Shown here: positions 8,599 through 17,662 of the stretch, one piece after another
Numbering within the stretch: position 1 is the stretch's first letter
Layout of the letters: every line of letters starts with the position of its first letter
Assembly (NCBI GenBank): GCA_963726615.1
Contig: CAVSCX010000015.1
Coordinates: 295,520 to 359,519 of the forward strand
Source: CAWDZK01 sp963726615
GTDB lineage: Bacteria; Actinomycetota; Actinomycetes; JACCUZ01
Direction: 5' to 3'
DNA: 64,000 bases
Translations under genes and position numbers: made by a program
The notes under the pieces: model-generated
Database searches by the model: none
Told to the model about the DNA's origin: nothing
What the model saw: the letters and a program-made list of their open reading frames with translations, nothing else

Positions 8599-10166
8599 CG
8601 AGCTCGCCGGTCCTCGCCGCCACCTTCACCAGCCCCTCGATCGAGTACAGCAAGCTGCTTCCCGTCCTCATCGTGCTCGGCGTCGCACTGGTCAGTGTGC
8701 TGGTCGAGGCCTTCGTGGGCCGGCGGTACCGCTACGAGACGCAGCTGGTCCTGACGATCTCCGGGCTCGTCGCTGCCTTCGTCGCCGTCGTGTACCTGGC
8801 CGGGACCGCCGAGATCGCCGCCGAGGGCTCGGTGGCCGTGGACGGGCCGGCGCTGTTCCTCCAGGGCACCATCCTGCTTCTCGCCATCCCGGGCGTCCTC
8901 ACCTGCGCCGAGCGCGGCCTGGACACGGGTGGCCCGTTCGCGCCGGCCGGCTCCTCGATGCCGGGTTCGCAGCACGAGCGGACCCTGGTCGCAAGCGGGG
9001 TCACCCAGACCGAGGTGTTCCCGCTCCTCTCCTTCGCCGTCGGCGGCATGTTGCTGTTCCCAGCGGCCAACGACCTCCTGACGATGTTCGTCGCGCTCGA
9101 GGTGCTCTCCCTCCCGCTGTACCTCCTCTGCGGCCTGGCCAGGCGACGGCGCCTGCTGAGTCAGGAGGCGGCACTGAAGTACTTCCTCCTGGGCTCGTTC
9201 TCCTCCGCGTTCTTCCTCTACGGCGTGGCGCTGCTCTACGGCTACGCCGGGACGGTGCAGCTCTCGGGCATCGCCGAGGCCGTCAGCGGCAACGCCGGCG
9301 ACGAGACCTTGCTGCTCATCGGGACCGCACTGGTCATCGTCGGACTGCTGTTCAAGGTCGGCGCCGTGCCCTTCCACTCGTGGACCCCTGACGTCTACCA
9401 GGGCGCGCCGACCCCGGTCACGGGGTTCATGGCGGCGTGCACCAAGGTGGCAGCCTTCGGGGCCCTTCTCCGGGTGCTCTACGTCGGCGTCGGCGGCCTG
9501 GCTTGGGAGTGGCAGCCCATCATCTGGGGAGTCGCCGTGCTCTCGATGGTGGTCGGCTCCGTGGTGGCGATCACCCAGACCGACGTGAAGAGGATGCTCG
9601 CCTACTCCTCGATCGCGCACGCCGGCTTCGTCCTTGTCGGCCTCTCGGCCACAGACTCGGCGCGCGACGGCGAGATCCTGGGTGTCTCGTCGGTGTTGTT
9701 CTACCTCCTCGCGTACGGCTTCTCGACGATCGGCGCGTTCGCTGTCGTGACGTTGGTGCGAGACTCGGCGGGAGAGGCGACCCATCTCTCGCAGTGGGCC
9801 GGGCTGGCCCGGCGCTCGCCGATCACGGCAGTCGTGTTCACGTTCTTCCTTGCGGCCTTTGCCGGCATCCCGTTGACGAGCGGCTTCACGGCAAAGTTCG
9901 CGGTCTTCAACGCGGCGTTCACCGCGGGGACCGGGTGGCTGGTCGTCGTCGGTGTCGTGGCCAGCGCGGTCGCGGCCTTCTTCTACTTCCGAGTGGTCGT
10001 CCTGATGTTCTTCTCGGCTCCTGCCCCGGAGGGGCCGACGGTCGTGGTCCCCAGCCCCCTCACCACCCTCGCGATCGCGCTCGGCGTCGGCGTGACCCTG
10101 CTCCTCGGCGTCTGGCCGACCCAGGTGCTCGACCTCGCCGGCACCGCCTCGCAGCTCGTCCGGTAG
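8595..10166 (+). CDS. nuoN: NADH-quinone oxidoreductase subunit N (canonical operon)
   Basis: Third antiporter-like pump subunit, 523 residues. Conserved sites: VALEVLSLPLYLLCG (Glu), LLFKVGAVPFHSWTPDVYQGAPTP (Lys) and KRMLAYSSIAHAGFVLVG. The GTG at 8595 overlaps the nuoM stop and has a purine-rich GGAAGGGAGTGGAGA just upstream. It is the last nuo gene; the prenyl synthase GTG starts 8 bases after the stop. Confidence 0.97.
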   Translation: MTSSPVLAATFTSPSIEYSKLLPVLIVLGVALVSVLVEAFVGRRYRYETQLVLTISGLVAAFVAVVYLAGTAEIAAEGSVAVDGPALFLQGTILLLAIPGVLTCAERGLDTGGPFAPAGSSMPGSQHERTLVASGVTQTEVFPLLSFAVGGMLLFPAANDLLTMFVALEVLSLPLYLLCGLARRRRLLSQEAALKYFLLGSFSSAFFLYGVALLYGYAGTVQLSGIAEAVSGNAGDETLLLIGTALVIVGLLFKVGAVPFHSWTPDVYQGAPTPVTGFMAACTKVAAFGALLRVLYVGVGGLAWEWQPIIWGVAVLSMVVGSVVAITQTDVKRMLAYSSIAHAGFVLVGLSATDSARDGEILGVSSVLFYLLAYGFSTIGAFAVVTLVRDSAGEATHLSQWAGLARRSPITAVVFTFFLAAFAGIPLTSGFTAKFAVFNAAFTAGTGWLVVVGVVASAVAAFFYFRVVVLMFFSAPAPEGPTVVVPSPLTTLAIALGVGVTLLLGVWPTQVLDLAGTASQLVR

Positions 10167-10174
10167 CCGACGCC

Positions 10175-11158
10175 GTGCCGACCGACCTGACCACCGACCC
10201 CGCCCTGGAGGCGGCGCTGCGCACGGGGCTGGCGCAGGTCGAGGCTGCCCTGCGCGACGCGGTGAAGAGCGAGTACCCGTTCGTCACCGAGGCGTCCCGC
10301 CACCTCGTGGATGCGGGCGGCAAGCGTTCCCGGCCGCTCCTCCTTCTGCTGGCCGCGCAGCTGGGCGACCCGGCAGCGCCGGGCGTCGTACCCGCGGCAG
10401 TGGTCGTGGAGCTCACCCACCTCGCGACGCTCTACCACGACGACGTGATGGACCAGGCGGCGCTTCGCCGCGGCGCGGCCAGCGCCAACGCCCGTTGGGA
10501 CAACTCGGTGGCGATCCTCACCGGCGACTTCCTCTTCGCCCGGGCCTCGGACATCCTCGCGGACCTCGGCCCCGAGGCGGTGCGGTTGCAGGCGAGGACC
10601 TTCGAGCGGCTGGTCACCGGGCAGATCCGCGAGACCGTCGGGCCGGTGGAGGGCGTGGACCCCGTCGAGCACTACCTCTCGGTGCTCGCCGACAAGACCG
10701 GGTCACTCATCTCGACGTCGGCCCGTTTCGGCGCGATGCTGTCCGGCGCGGACGACCAGGCCGTCGACGTCCTCACCCGCTACGGCGAGCGCTTCGGGGT
10801 GGCCTTCCAGCTCTCCGACGACCTGCTGGACGTCCTCTCCGAGAGCAGCGAGTCCGGCAAGACGCCCGGCACCGACCTGCGCGAGGGCGTCCCGACCCTG
10901 CCGGTGCTGCTGATGCGCCGGGACGCCCGTCCCGAGGACGCCCGGCTGCTGAAGCTGCTGGACTCCGGCCTGGCCGAGGACTCCGACCATCGCGAGGCGC
11001 TGGGGCTGCTCCGAGCCCACCCCGCCATGGCCGAGGCGCAGGCCGAGGTGACCCGGTGGGCCGACGCCGCCCGCGAGACTCTCGGACCGCTGCCCGCCTC
11101 GCCGGCACGGTCCGCCCTCGAGTCGCTCTGCCACCAGGTGGTCGGCCGGGCCGGCTGA
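10175..11158 (+). CDS. Trans-polyprenyl diphosphate synthase, probably for menaquinone
   Basis: Chain-elongating prenyltransferase that condenses isopentenyl diphosphate onto an allylic diphosphate. 327 residues. Motifs: GGKRSRP at 48-54, first Asp-rich motif DDVMD at 89-93, KTGSLI near 174, and second Asp-rich motif DDLLD at 215-219. Only two residues separate the aspartates of the first motif, typical of bacterial long-chain enzymes. Its place directly behind nuoN suggests it makes the side chain of the quinone used by complex I; this link is inferred from position. The product length cannot be read from sequence. GTG 10175 gives the family N-terminus. Confidence 0.9.
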   Translation: MPTDLTTDPALEAALRTGLAQVEAALRDAVKSEYPFVTEASRHLVDAGGKRSRPLLLLLAAQLGDPAAPGVVPAAVVVELTHLATLYHDDVMDQAALRRGAASANARWDNSVAILTGDFLFARASDILADLGPEAVRLQARTFERLVTGQIRETVGPVEGVDPVEHYLSVLADKTGSLISTSARFGAMLSGADDQAVDVLTRYGERFGVAFQLSDDLLDVLSESSESGKTPGTDLREGVPTLPVLLMRRDARPEDARLLKLLDSGLAEDSDHREALGLLRAHPAMAEAQAEVTRWADAARETLGPLPASPARSALESLCHQVVGRAG

Positions 11159-11166
11159 CCCATCCC

Positions 11167-11685
11167 TCACGCCGGCGGGTCCGGCCCCTCCGCGTCGGGC
11201 GCCGGTGGCGCAGCGACGCGCACCCCGTGGCGGTAGGTCAACGTGCTGCCGAGCCAGCTCGCCGCGCCCAGCGTGCCCACGGCCACCGCACTGAGGGCGA
11301 GCTGACCCCACGGAGTCTTGTCGTGGTCGAGGTGGTCGCCGGCGCGCCACCAGAAGTCGATCGCGAACAGGACGAGCGCGGTGCCCACGAGCACCAGGTG
11401 CCCTCGCGCGGTGGCCCTCGCCGGCGTGCCGGGGGGAATGCTGCGGAAGTCCGCGAACCCGGGCACGGCGGCGACGATCGCTGCGACAAGTCCGACATAG
11501 ATCAGCCACCACGCGCCGTCGACGAGATAGCGCAGTCCGTCGGTGCGGGTCCGCGTCAGGATGTCGAAGATCAACGACGAGGCGAACGCACCGGCCGGAA
11601 CAGTGGCCAGCAGCGGGTGGAACGGGTGACCCCGCGGCCCGGCAAGCAGAGGTCGCCCCACAGTGGCGTCCTCGTCCGACCGCAC
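11167..11685 (-). CDS. DUF2231-type membrane protein
   Basis: 172-residue protein with about four transmembrane helices. The N-terminal GHPFHPLLATVPAGAFASSLIFD matches the start of DUF2231 membrane domains, and LVDGAWWLIYVGLVAAI follows. GTG 11685 is chosen because a GGAGG lies 5 bases upstream (11691-11695); the open frame upstream of that has no membrane character. It is 20 bases downstream of the next minus-strand membrane protein and probably shares its transcript. Function of the domain is unknown. It converges on the prenyl synthase with an 8-base gap. Confidence 0.75.
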   Translation of the reverse strand: MRSDEDATVGRPLLAGPRGHPFHPLLATVPAGAFASSLIFDILTRTRTDGLRYLVDGAWWLIYVGLVAAIVAAVPGFADFRSIPPGTPARATARGHLVLVGTALVLFAIDFWWRAGDHLDHDKTPWGQLALSAVAVGTLGAASWLGSTLTYRHGVRVAAPPAPDAEGPDPPA

Positions 11686-11705
11686 CGGCACCTCCGATCG
11701 TCGGG

Positions 11706-12170
11706 TCAGGCCGGCACCGGGCCGTCGTCCGCCCGAGGGCCGGCAGCGCGCTGTCGGTCGCGGCCGGCGCACGCGACGACAAGGGCCGCCGTGACCGGCA
11801 GCACGAACACGCCGATGGACAGCATCGCGAGCAGGTTGCCCGCTGCCAGCAGGCCGGTGAGCGTCCAGGCGAGCCGCATCGCCGGCCGGCGGTCGGCCTC
11901 CCACAGGGCCGCACCGACCGCCAGCGTCAGGAGCAGCGGGACCACGAGCACGACGGCGACGCCGGTGCCGTTCTGGCCGACGAGCGTCTCGGACACCTGC
12001 GTCGCGGGGCCGGAGGACGAGACCACTGTCGACTCGTACACCGGCGCGAGGAAGCCGGCCATGATGACCGCGGCGCTGAAGCAGGCGGCTGCCCCGAGGG
12101 CCGCCGCCGGGACCCAGCCCAGCCGGGTCACGGCGAGGCGCACGGGGCTTCTCCGTCGGGCCGCGTCCAC
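11706..12170 (-). CDS. Small membrane protein, unknown function
   Basis: 154 residues with four hydrophobic segments (about 18-40, 68-90, 98-118 and 120-135) and a short arginine-rich tail. I do not recognise a family. Start GTG 12170 has a CAGGAT hexamer 6 bases upstream and no Shine-Dalgarno sequence, fitting a leaderless mRNA. The DUF2231 gene follows after 20 bases, so the two are likely one operon. Confidence 0.6.
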   Translation of the reverse strand: MDAARRRSPVRLAVTRLGWVPAAALGAAACFSAAVIMAGFLAPVYESTVVSSSGPATQVSETLVGQNGTGVAVVLVVPLLLTLAVGAALWEADRRPAMRLAWTLTGLLAAGNLLAMLSIGVFVLPVTAALVVACAGRDRQRAAGPRADDGPVPA

Positions 12171-12176
12171 ACCCTG

Positions 12177-12182
12177 ATCCTG
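12177..12182 (-). promoter_or_regulatory. Candidate -10 element (leaderless) for the membrane protein gene
   Basis: CAGGAT read on the minus strand lies 6 bases before GTG 12170. The spacing matches the other leaderless candidates in this window. The first base departs from the TANNNT pattern, so it is a weak call. Confidence 0.3.
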
Positions 12183-12263
12183 CTCCTGCTGGCCGCCGGT
12201 GTCACCGGCGCCCCGGCGGAGGCGTCCGGCGGCACGGACGGCAGGCCTCGACGGGCCTGCGCG

Positions 12264-12998
12264 CTACTCTGCCGACGTCAGCCGGATCGACCGCAGCCGG
12301 CGGCCGGCGTACCAAGTGCCGCCGACGACGACCACGGCCAGCATCAGGACCGAGATCTGCGGCCGCACCGCCGCCGTGACCCCGAGACGCTCGGCGTCCT
12401 CGCCCACGACAGCACGGGTCACCGCCAGGGCCCACTGCTGGATGCTGATGCCCCGCGCGCCCAGGACGAGCCCGCCGATCGCCGTCTCCCAGACCAGCGT
12501 GTAGATGAGCCCGATGACGACGGCGTTGCGGTTGACAACCGACAGCAACAGGAACAGCGCGCAGTACGCCGCTCCCGCCGCAAAGGCTCCCAGTCCGTAG
12601 CCGACCGCCAAGGACTCCCGACCGCCGACCAGAACCCAGCCGGAGACCAGGACCGGGACGGCGCCGAAGACCGTCGTCACCGCGACGGCCACGACGAGCT
12701 TGGTGACGACGATGACGTGCCGGCTGAGTGGCTTGCTGAGGAGGTAGATGATCGATCCGTCCTCGATCTCGCCGGCGAGGGCCCCGGTGCCGGCGATCAG
12801 CGAGAGCAGCGGGATCACGGTCGCGACGGCGAACGTTCCGAGCAGCCCGACCGCTACGTCGACCCGCGAGGACTCGTCGACGGTCACCCGTAGCACGACC
12901 GCCAGCGCCAGCAGCGCTCCGGGGAGCACGAGCAGCAGCAGAGCCCGCCGACGGCCGAGCAACGTCCGGAGTGTGAGCATCGCGACGGTGGAGCTCAT
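12264..12998 (-). CDS. ABC-2 type transporter permease
   Basis: 244-residue membrane protein with six predicted helices. The loop GEIEDGSIIYLLSKPLSRHVIVVTKL is typical of ABC-2 permeases of the NatB/YhaP kind. The ATG at 12998 overlaps the stop of the upstream ATPase (ATGA), so the two form a transporter pair. Last gene of a four-gene chain. Substrate unknown; drug, lipid or antimicrobial peptide export are possibilities. Confidence 0.85.
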   Translation of the reverse strand: MSSTVAMLTLRTLLGRRRALLLLVLPGALLALAVVLRVTVDESSRVDVAVGLLGTFAVATVIPLLSLIAGTGALAGEIEDGSIIYLLSKPLSRHVIVVTKLVVAVAVTTVFGAVPVLVSGWVLVGGRESLAVGYGLGAFAAGAAYCALFLLLSVVNRNAVVIGLIYTLVWETAIGGLVLGARGISIQQWALAVTRAVVGEDAERLGVTAAVRPQISVLMLAVVVVGGTWYAGRRLRSIRLTSAE

Positions 12999-13903
12999 CG
13001 CGCCACCAGGTAGGCGAACACGCTCTCCAGCGAGTCGTCCGACGGCGAGACATCCAGAAGCCGGATGCCGTGCTGTCGCGCCAACCGTGGCAGCACGTGC
13101 ACGAAACGGCCGTACTCGCTGGACTGCACCCGCAACGTCTCGCCCAGGTCGACCGAGGAGGCACTGCCGTCGGCGATGACGGCGGCGGCGAGGGTCCGGT
13201 CGTCGGTGGACCGGATCGAGAAGCCGTGCGGTCGCTCGGTCATCAGCCGTCGGATCTCGCGGAAGTCGCCCGAGGCGGCGTGCCGCCCGGCGACCATCAC
13301 CTCGATGGTGCCGGCGATCTCCTCGACCTCCTCGAGGATGTGCGAGCTGAAGAGGACCGTCCGCCCGTCCTGGCCGAGGCGGCTCAACAGGTCCATGAGG
13401 TGCAGCCGTTGTCGCGGGTCCATCCCGTTGAACGGCTCGTCGAGCAGCAGCACGGCGGGGTCGTGCACGAGCGCGGAGGCCATCTTCACCCGTTGCTTCA
13501 TGCCCTTGGAATAGGTGCCGATCTCCCGGTCGGAGACGTCGGACATCTCGACCAGGTCCAGCGCTCGGCGAGCCGCGGCCGGCGGGTCCGCGAGGAGCTG
13601 CAGCCGGGCGTTGGCCAGCACGAACGCCCAACCGGTCACGACGTCGTACGCCGCCTCGGACTCCGGCACGATGCCGATCTGACGGTAGACCGACTCGCGG
13701 CGCCAGACCGGATCGCCGTCCAGGAGCACCGTGCCCGCCGACGGCGGCAGGAAGCCAGCCATCATCGCGATGAGGGTGGACTTGCCCGCGCCGTTCGGCC
13801 CGAGCAGCCCGGTGACGCCCGGGCTGATCGTCATCGACACGTCGTTGACGGCGACGACGTCGCCGTACCACCGGGAGACCGAGGTGAGCGCCACCTCGCT
13901 CAC
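12995..13903 (-). CDS. ABC transporter ATP-binding protein (pair 1)
   Basis: 302 residues. Walker A is GPNGAGKST (about 40-48), signature is YSKGMKQRV, Walker B is LLLDEPFNGMDP, and the H-loop is SSH. The Q-loop glutamine position reads VPES, a substitution often seen in ABC-2 ATPases of this type. A C-terminal domain of about 85 residues follows. GTG 13903 overlaps the stop of the upstream permease; its own stop overlaps the downstream permease ATG. Confidence 0.92.
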   Translation of the reverse strand: MSEVALTSVSRWYGDVVAVNDVSMTISPGVTGLLGPNGAGKSTLIAMMAGFLPPSAGTVLLDGDPVWRRESVYRQIGIVPESEAAYDVVTGWAFVLANARLQLLADPPAAARRALDLVEMSDVSDREIGTYSKGMKQRVKMASALVHDPAVLLLDEPFNGMDPRQRLHLMDLLSRLGQDGRTVLFSSHILEEVEEIAGTIEVMVAGRHAASGDFREIRRLMTERPHGFSIRSTDDRTLAAAVIADGSASSVDLGETLRVQSSEYGRFVHVLPRLARQHGIRLLDVSPSDDSLESVFAYLVAR

Positions 13904-14787
13904 GACGTGGTCACCCCGCGATAGCGTCGCACCAGCAGGAGGTAGCAGACCGCGACCAGCGCCACGGCGGCCAGGCCGAAGACAGGGCCACCGGCGGCGC
14001 CGGGGGGCCCGACGACGATCGAGGTCTCCGTGTCGAACAGCCACACCTGCACGCCGTCGACGATGCTCACCGGCGAGAAGAGGCCAGCCCAGCCGGCAAG
14101 GGTCAGGTTGCCCTGGTCCTTGGCTATGCCCGCCACGATGGCCGAGACCGCGCCGAGGATCGTGAGCGTGGCGACGATCGCCGCGACGCCGATCCCCCGC
14201 CGTGGCGTCCAGGCGGCGATGAGCAGCCCCACCGCGGCCAGCACGACGGCAAACATCACGACACCGGCGAGCCCGGCCAGGAGGTCGCGCGTGTTGGCCC
14301 AGAACGGCAGCCCGCCGAGCACCGCACCGGCGTAGAGCACGAGCAGCGGCAGCGCCATCAGCACGAACAACGCCGCCGACATCGCGGCGAGCTTGGCTCG
14401 CACGTAGACGCGGCGGGTCAGCGGTCGGGAGAAGTACAGGGCGACGACGCGAAACCTCAGGTCGCGGGAGACGCTCTGCGGCGCCTGTGCCCCCAGGAAG
14501 AGCACGACGATGGAACCGAGGTTCACGGCCCACGAGGTGTAGGCCACCGGCAGCTCGTCGGCGCCACCGATGACCACGATGGCGGCGACGATGAGTGCAG
14601 GCAGGACCATGACGACGAGCAGCAGGATCGGCATCACCTTGGACCGGGCGCTCCGGCCGAGGCCGAAGGCGCCGCGCAGGCTGGACACCGCCAGGGACCG
14701 CTCGATGTAGGACGCGCCCAGCCTCGGCCCGTCGTAGCGGCGGTATCCGATGTCGTGGATGGCGCCCGCCTCGCGCGGGACCGTCAC
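13900..14787 (-). CDS. ABC-2 type transporter permease with N-terminal cytoplasmic segment
   Basis: 295 residues. About 50 hydrophilic residues beginning with IHDIGYRRYDGPRLG precede six transmembrane helices. The loop RDLRFRVVALYFSRPLTRRVYVRAKL is the family hallmark. GTG 14787 overlaps the stop of its ATPase; the stop overlaps the next ATPase GTG. The frame is open through many upstream genes but that is high-GC read-through, not a fusion. Confidence 0.86.
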   Translation of the reverse strand: MTVPREAGAIHDIGYRRYDGPRLGASYIERSLAVSSLRGAFGLGRSARSKVMPILLLVVMVLPALIVAAIVVIGGADELPVAYTSWAVNLGSIVVLFLGAQAPQSVSRDLRFRVVALYFSRPLTRRVYVRAKLAAMSAALFVLMALPLLVLYAGAVLGGLPFWANTRDLLAGLAGVVMFAVVLAAVGLLIAAWTPRRGIGVAAIVATLTILGAVSAIVAGIAKDQGNLTLAGWAGLFSPVSIVDGVQVWLFDTETSIVVGPPGAAGGPVFGLAAVALVAVCYLLLVRRYRGVTTS

Positions 14788-15692
14788 GTCGGCACCTCGT
14801 CGCGGAACAGGTCGAGCATGTGCTGGCGGTCGCGTTGCAGGCGGACCAGGCCGACGCCGAGGTCGGTGACCACGTCGCGCACCACGTCGTACGTCGAGTC
14901 GTCCACCAGTGCCAGCTGCATCAGCTCCCCGGAGCGGCGGACCGACAGGCCGGCGGCCGCCAGGGCCGTCTCGACGTCGGCTCCCCTGTCGCTGACCTCG
15001 ACCGTCAGCTGCCCGGTGAGCGCGGTCATCTGCGCGGTCGCCGCGGAGCGCATCAGCCGGCCGCCGTCGATGACCACCACGTGGTCGCACACCCTCTCGA
15101 GCTCGCCCATGAGGTGCGAGGTGACCACGACCGAGATGCCGAAGACAGTGCCGATCCGGCGGATGAGCGTGAGCATCTCGTCCCGCCCGGCCGGGTCGAG
15201 ACCGTTCGTCGGCTCGTCGAGGAGCACCAGGCGGGGATCGTGCACGAGCGCCTGCGCGAGCTTCACCCGCTGCTTCATGCCGGTGGAGTAACCGCCGACC
15301 AGGCGGTACCGCTCCTCGAACAGGCCGACGTGACGCAGGGTGTCGGCCGCCCGCTCGCGCGCTGCCGTCGTCGGCAGGCCGGACATCCGGGCAAGGTGCA
15401 CCACCAGCTCGGTCGCCGTGACGTCCGGCGGCAGGCAGTCGTGCTCGGGCATGTATCCGACAAGCTCCCGGATCGCCCGCCCGTCGGTCGAGACGTCGTG
15501 GTCCAGGACGCGCGCCGTGCCCGAGGTCGCAGGGGACAGGCCGAGCAGGATCTTGATGAGAGTCGACTTGCCGGCACCGTTCGCGCCGACCAGCCCGGTG
15601 ACGCCGGGCGGGAACTCGACGGACAGGTCGGACAGCGCCGTGACGCGGGACCCGAACTGCTTCGTCAGCCCGCGCGTGACGATCAAGGACAT
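14784..15692 (-). CDS. ABC transporter ATP-binding protein (pair 2)
   Basis: 302 residues, first gene of the ATPase-permease-ATPase-permease chain. Walker A GANGAGKST, signature YSTGMKQRV, Walker B LVLLDEPTNGLDP, H-loop TSH. As in the second ATPase of the chain, the Q-loop has Glu (YMPEHD). Its ATG has TAGGGT 6 bases upstream and no Shine-Dalgarno sequence, so the chain probably has its own leaderless promoter. The two ATPases are similar in length and motifs, which suggests an old duplication of the pair. Confidence 0.93.
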   Translation of the reverse strand: MSLIVTRGLTKQFGSRVTALSDLSVEFPPGVTGLVGANGAGKSTLIKILLGLSPATSGTARVLDHDVSTDGRAIRELVGYMPEHDCLPPDVTATELVVHLARMSGLPTTAARERAADTLRHVGLFEERYRLVGGYSTGMKQRVKLAQALVHDPRLVLLDEPTNGLDPAGRDEMLTLIRRIGTVFGISVVVTSHLMGELERVCDHVVVIDGGRLMRSAATAQMTALTGQLTVEVSDRGADVETALAAAGLSVRRSGELMQLALVDDSTYDVVRDVVTDLGVGLVRLQRDRQHMLDLFRDEVPT

Positions 15693-15698
15693 CGGGCC

Positions 15699-15704
15699 AC
15701 CCTA
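15699..15704 (-). promoter_or_regulatory. Candidate -10 element for the ABC operon, overlapping the upstream stop codon
   Basis: TAGGGT on the minus strand, 6 bases before the ATPase ATG. Its first three bases are also the TAG stop of the STAS gene (15702-15704). It therefore marks a possible promoter exactly at the gene boundary. Confidence 0.5.
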
Positions 15705-16061
15705 GCGATCCGCGCTCCCTGCCAGCTCCGCCCGGGCGACGTCGACATCGGCGCGGAGCAGCTCGTCGGGGAACCCGCAGAGCCGCAGCGTGGCGCGCAC
15801 CCGCCCTGTCGGCACGGCGACGACGAGCAGCGGCCGCTGCGGCTGCTGGGCGGCCGCCACGTGGTCGAGGAAGCGCACCCCGGCGCTGTCCAGGAAGTGC
15901 AGCCCGGTCAGGTCGACGAGCATCGCGGCCGATGTAGCGGTGACGGCGGCGAGCACGGCCGACTCCAGCTCTGCCGCGTTCGACATGTCGATCTCGCCGG
16001 ACACCCCGACCTCCAGCACGTCGTCCCGGTGCGTCAGCGTGAGCCGGTGCAACGGCGTCAT
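15702..16061 (-). CDS. STAS-domain anti-sigma factor antagonist (RsbV-like)
   Basis: 119-residue single-domain protein. The conserved phosphorylatable Ser is S59 in FLDSAGVRFL, after the typical VDLTGLHFLDS strand-turn. Family members bind an anti-sigma kinase when dephosphorylated and so free a sigma factor. Its ATG overlaps the stop of the PP2C phosphatase gene, which would be the natural enzyme to dephosphorylate it. No anti-sigma kinase or sigma factor is encoded nearby. Confidence 0.88.
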   Translation of the reverse strand: MTPLHRLTLTHRDDVLEVGVSGEIDMSNAAELESAVLAAVTATSAAMLVDLTGLHFLDSAGVRFLDHVAAAQQPQRPLLVVAVPTGRVRATLRLCGFPDELLRADVDVARAELAGSADR

Positions 16062-17662
16062 GACGCGTTCGCCGGCGTCGCGGCGCCGAGGTAGGCCACC
16101 ACGAGCAGGCACACGTCGTCGTCCGTGGGCCCGGTGCCCAGCACCTCGTCGACAACCTCTGCCGACAGCCGGTCCAACGGCCGCCCCGAGGTCGTGGCGA
16201 GCACGCCGGTGAGCACGTCGATGGTCTCGTCCAGCGGGACGTCGCGCTGCTCGACCAGACCGTCGGTGTACAGCGCGATGCGGCTGCCGGGCAGCAGGCG
16301 GGTCGTGGCCTCCGTCCGGCCGCGACCGAAACTCGCCGCGAGCGGGGTCGACCGACCCCCCCACAGCTGGTTCGCCGCACCGGCGGGATCCACCAGCACC
16401 GGCGGAAGGTGCCCGGCGCAGGCGTAGACCAGCGTTCCGTCGCGCAGGTCGAGCTCGGCGTAGGCCAGCGTGGCTGTCTGCGCCGCGGGGACGCCGTCGA
16501 CGAACGCGTCCAGCCGTTGCAGCAGGAGTGCCGGGCCGGCGTCGAGAGTGGCAAGCGCGCGCACCGCGCTGCGCAGCTGCCCCATCGCCGCGGCGGCATG
16601 CAGGCCACGGCCGACGACGTCCCCGACGACGAGAGCCACGCGGTCGGGGTCGAGGAGGAACGCGTCGTACCAGTCGCCGCCGACTTGCATCACGTCCACC
16701 GCCGGCCGGTAGCAGGCCGAGAGGGCGACGCGCGGGTCGTCGGGGAGCCGGTCGGGCAGCATGCTCTGCTGCAGCGTCGACGCCACCGTGCGCTCCTGGT
16801 CGAACAACTCGGCCCGCTCGAGCGCCTGGCCCGCCTGCTGGCCGAGGGTGCGCAGCAGCCTCAGCTCGTCCGGCCCGGGGATCCGGTCCGGAGGTACGAC
16901 GAGAGCGAGCGCACCAAGCGTGTCCCGCACGCCGACCAGCTCGGCTACCGGGTGCAGCTCGTCCGGCTGGACAAGGTGCGGCGGGCGCAGGGCAGCGAGG
17001 TCGGCCTGCTCGTCAAGGACGGAGAGCCGGCCGGCCGGCCCGTGTCCGGCGACGGGCGTCCAGCCGCTCGGCCCGTCGACGGTCAGCCAGACGGTGCTCG
17101 AGGTGGCGCCGAACAGGGTGCTGCCTGCCTCTGCCACCACGCCGCAGACGTCTTCCACCGACGCCGCGGCAGCCAGTCTGGCGACGACGTCCTCGACCGA
17201 CGTCATCCACGCCGTCGCCTGCTCCGCCCGCCGGCGAGCGGCAAGCAGCTCGGCCTCGTACTTCTTCCGGTCGGTGGCATCGAAGATCGTGGTGCGGACG
17301 GCCAGCGGCTCGCCGTCCGGACCGATGCGCAGCTTCGAGTTCACGAGCACCGGCATGCGGCTGCCGTCGTCGCGGACCAGGTCCATCGCGATCGCCCGGA
17401 CCGATCCCTGCATCCGCAGCAGCGGCGCGTAATGGGTCTCGTGGTAGATGCGGCCACCTGGCGTGAGCAGGTCGATGAAGCGCCGCCGCCCCACCAGGTC
17501 GTCCCGCCGGTAGCCGGTCCAGTCCAGGAAGGTGGCGTTCACCCGGGCGATGGACCCGTCCAGGAAGCAGGAGAGGTAGCCGCACGGAGCGTTCTCGTAG
17601 AGGTCCTCGACGCTGTCCGGCTCGTGTGCTGCCCGGTCCTGGTCAGCCGCTGGGGGCTGCAC
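16058..17662 (-). CDS. PAS-GAF-PP2C (SpoIIE-type) serine phosphatase, RsbP-like
   Basis: 534 residues: PAS domain (about 18-130), short coiled coil (132-150), GAF domain (about 155-290) and a PP2C phosphatase domain (about 310-525). Metal-binding aspartates are visible: D330 and D333 in GGDWYD, D348 in VVGDVVGRG, D467 in YTDGLVE and the DDD at 514-516. Expected to dephosphorylate the STAS protein in response to a signal sensed by PAS or GAF. GTG 17662 lies 20 bases inside the upstream hydrolase gene; a later start is possible. The arrangement with a RsbQ-like hydrolase resembles the B. subtilis energy-stress module, with an added GAF domain. Confidence 0.9.
   Translation of the reverse strand: MQPPAADQDRAAHEPDSVEDLYENAPCGYLSCFLDGSIARVNATFLDWTGYRRDDLVGRRRFIDLLTPGGRIYHETHYAPLLRMQGSVRAIAMDLVRDDGSRMPVLVNSKLRIGPDGEPLAVRTTIFDATDRKKYEAELLAARRRAEQATAWMTSVEDVVARLAAAASVEDVCGVVAEAGSTLFGATSSTVWLTVDGPSGWTPVAGHGPAGRLSVLDEQADLAALRPPHLVQPDELHPVAELVGVRDTLGALALVVPPDRIPGPDELRLLRTLGQQAGQALERAELFDQERTVASTLQQSMLPDRLPDDPRVALSACYRPAVDVMQVGGDWYDAFLLDPDRVALVVGDVVGRGLHAAAAMGQLRSAVRALATLDAGPALLLQRLDAFVDGVPAAQTATLAYAELDLRDGTLVYACAGHLPPVLVDPAGAANQLWGGRSTPLAASFGRGRTEATTRLLPGSRIALYTDGLVEQRDVPLDETIDVLTGVLATTSGRPLDRLSAEVVDEVLGTGPTDDDVCLLVVAYLGAATPANAS

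Noticed and set aside
13900..16608. A 902-codon minus-strand frame that looks like a phosphatase-ABC permease fusion
   Set aside because: Only the last 295 codons (permease) have protein-like sequence; the rest is out-of-frame read-through of the phosphatase, STAS and ATPase genes, which have their own frames with GTGA/ATGA junctions.
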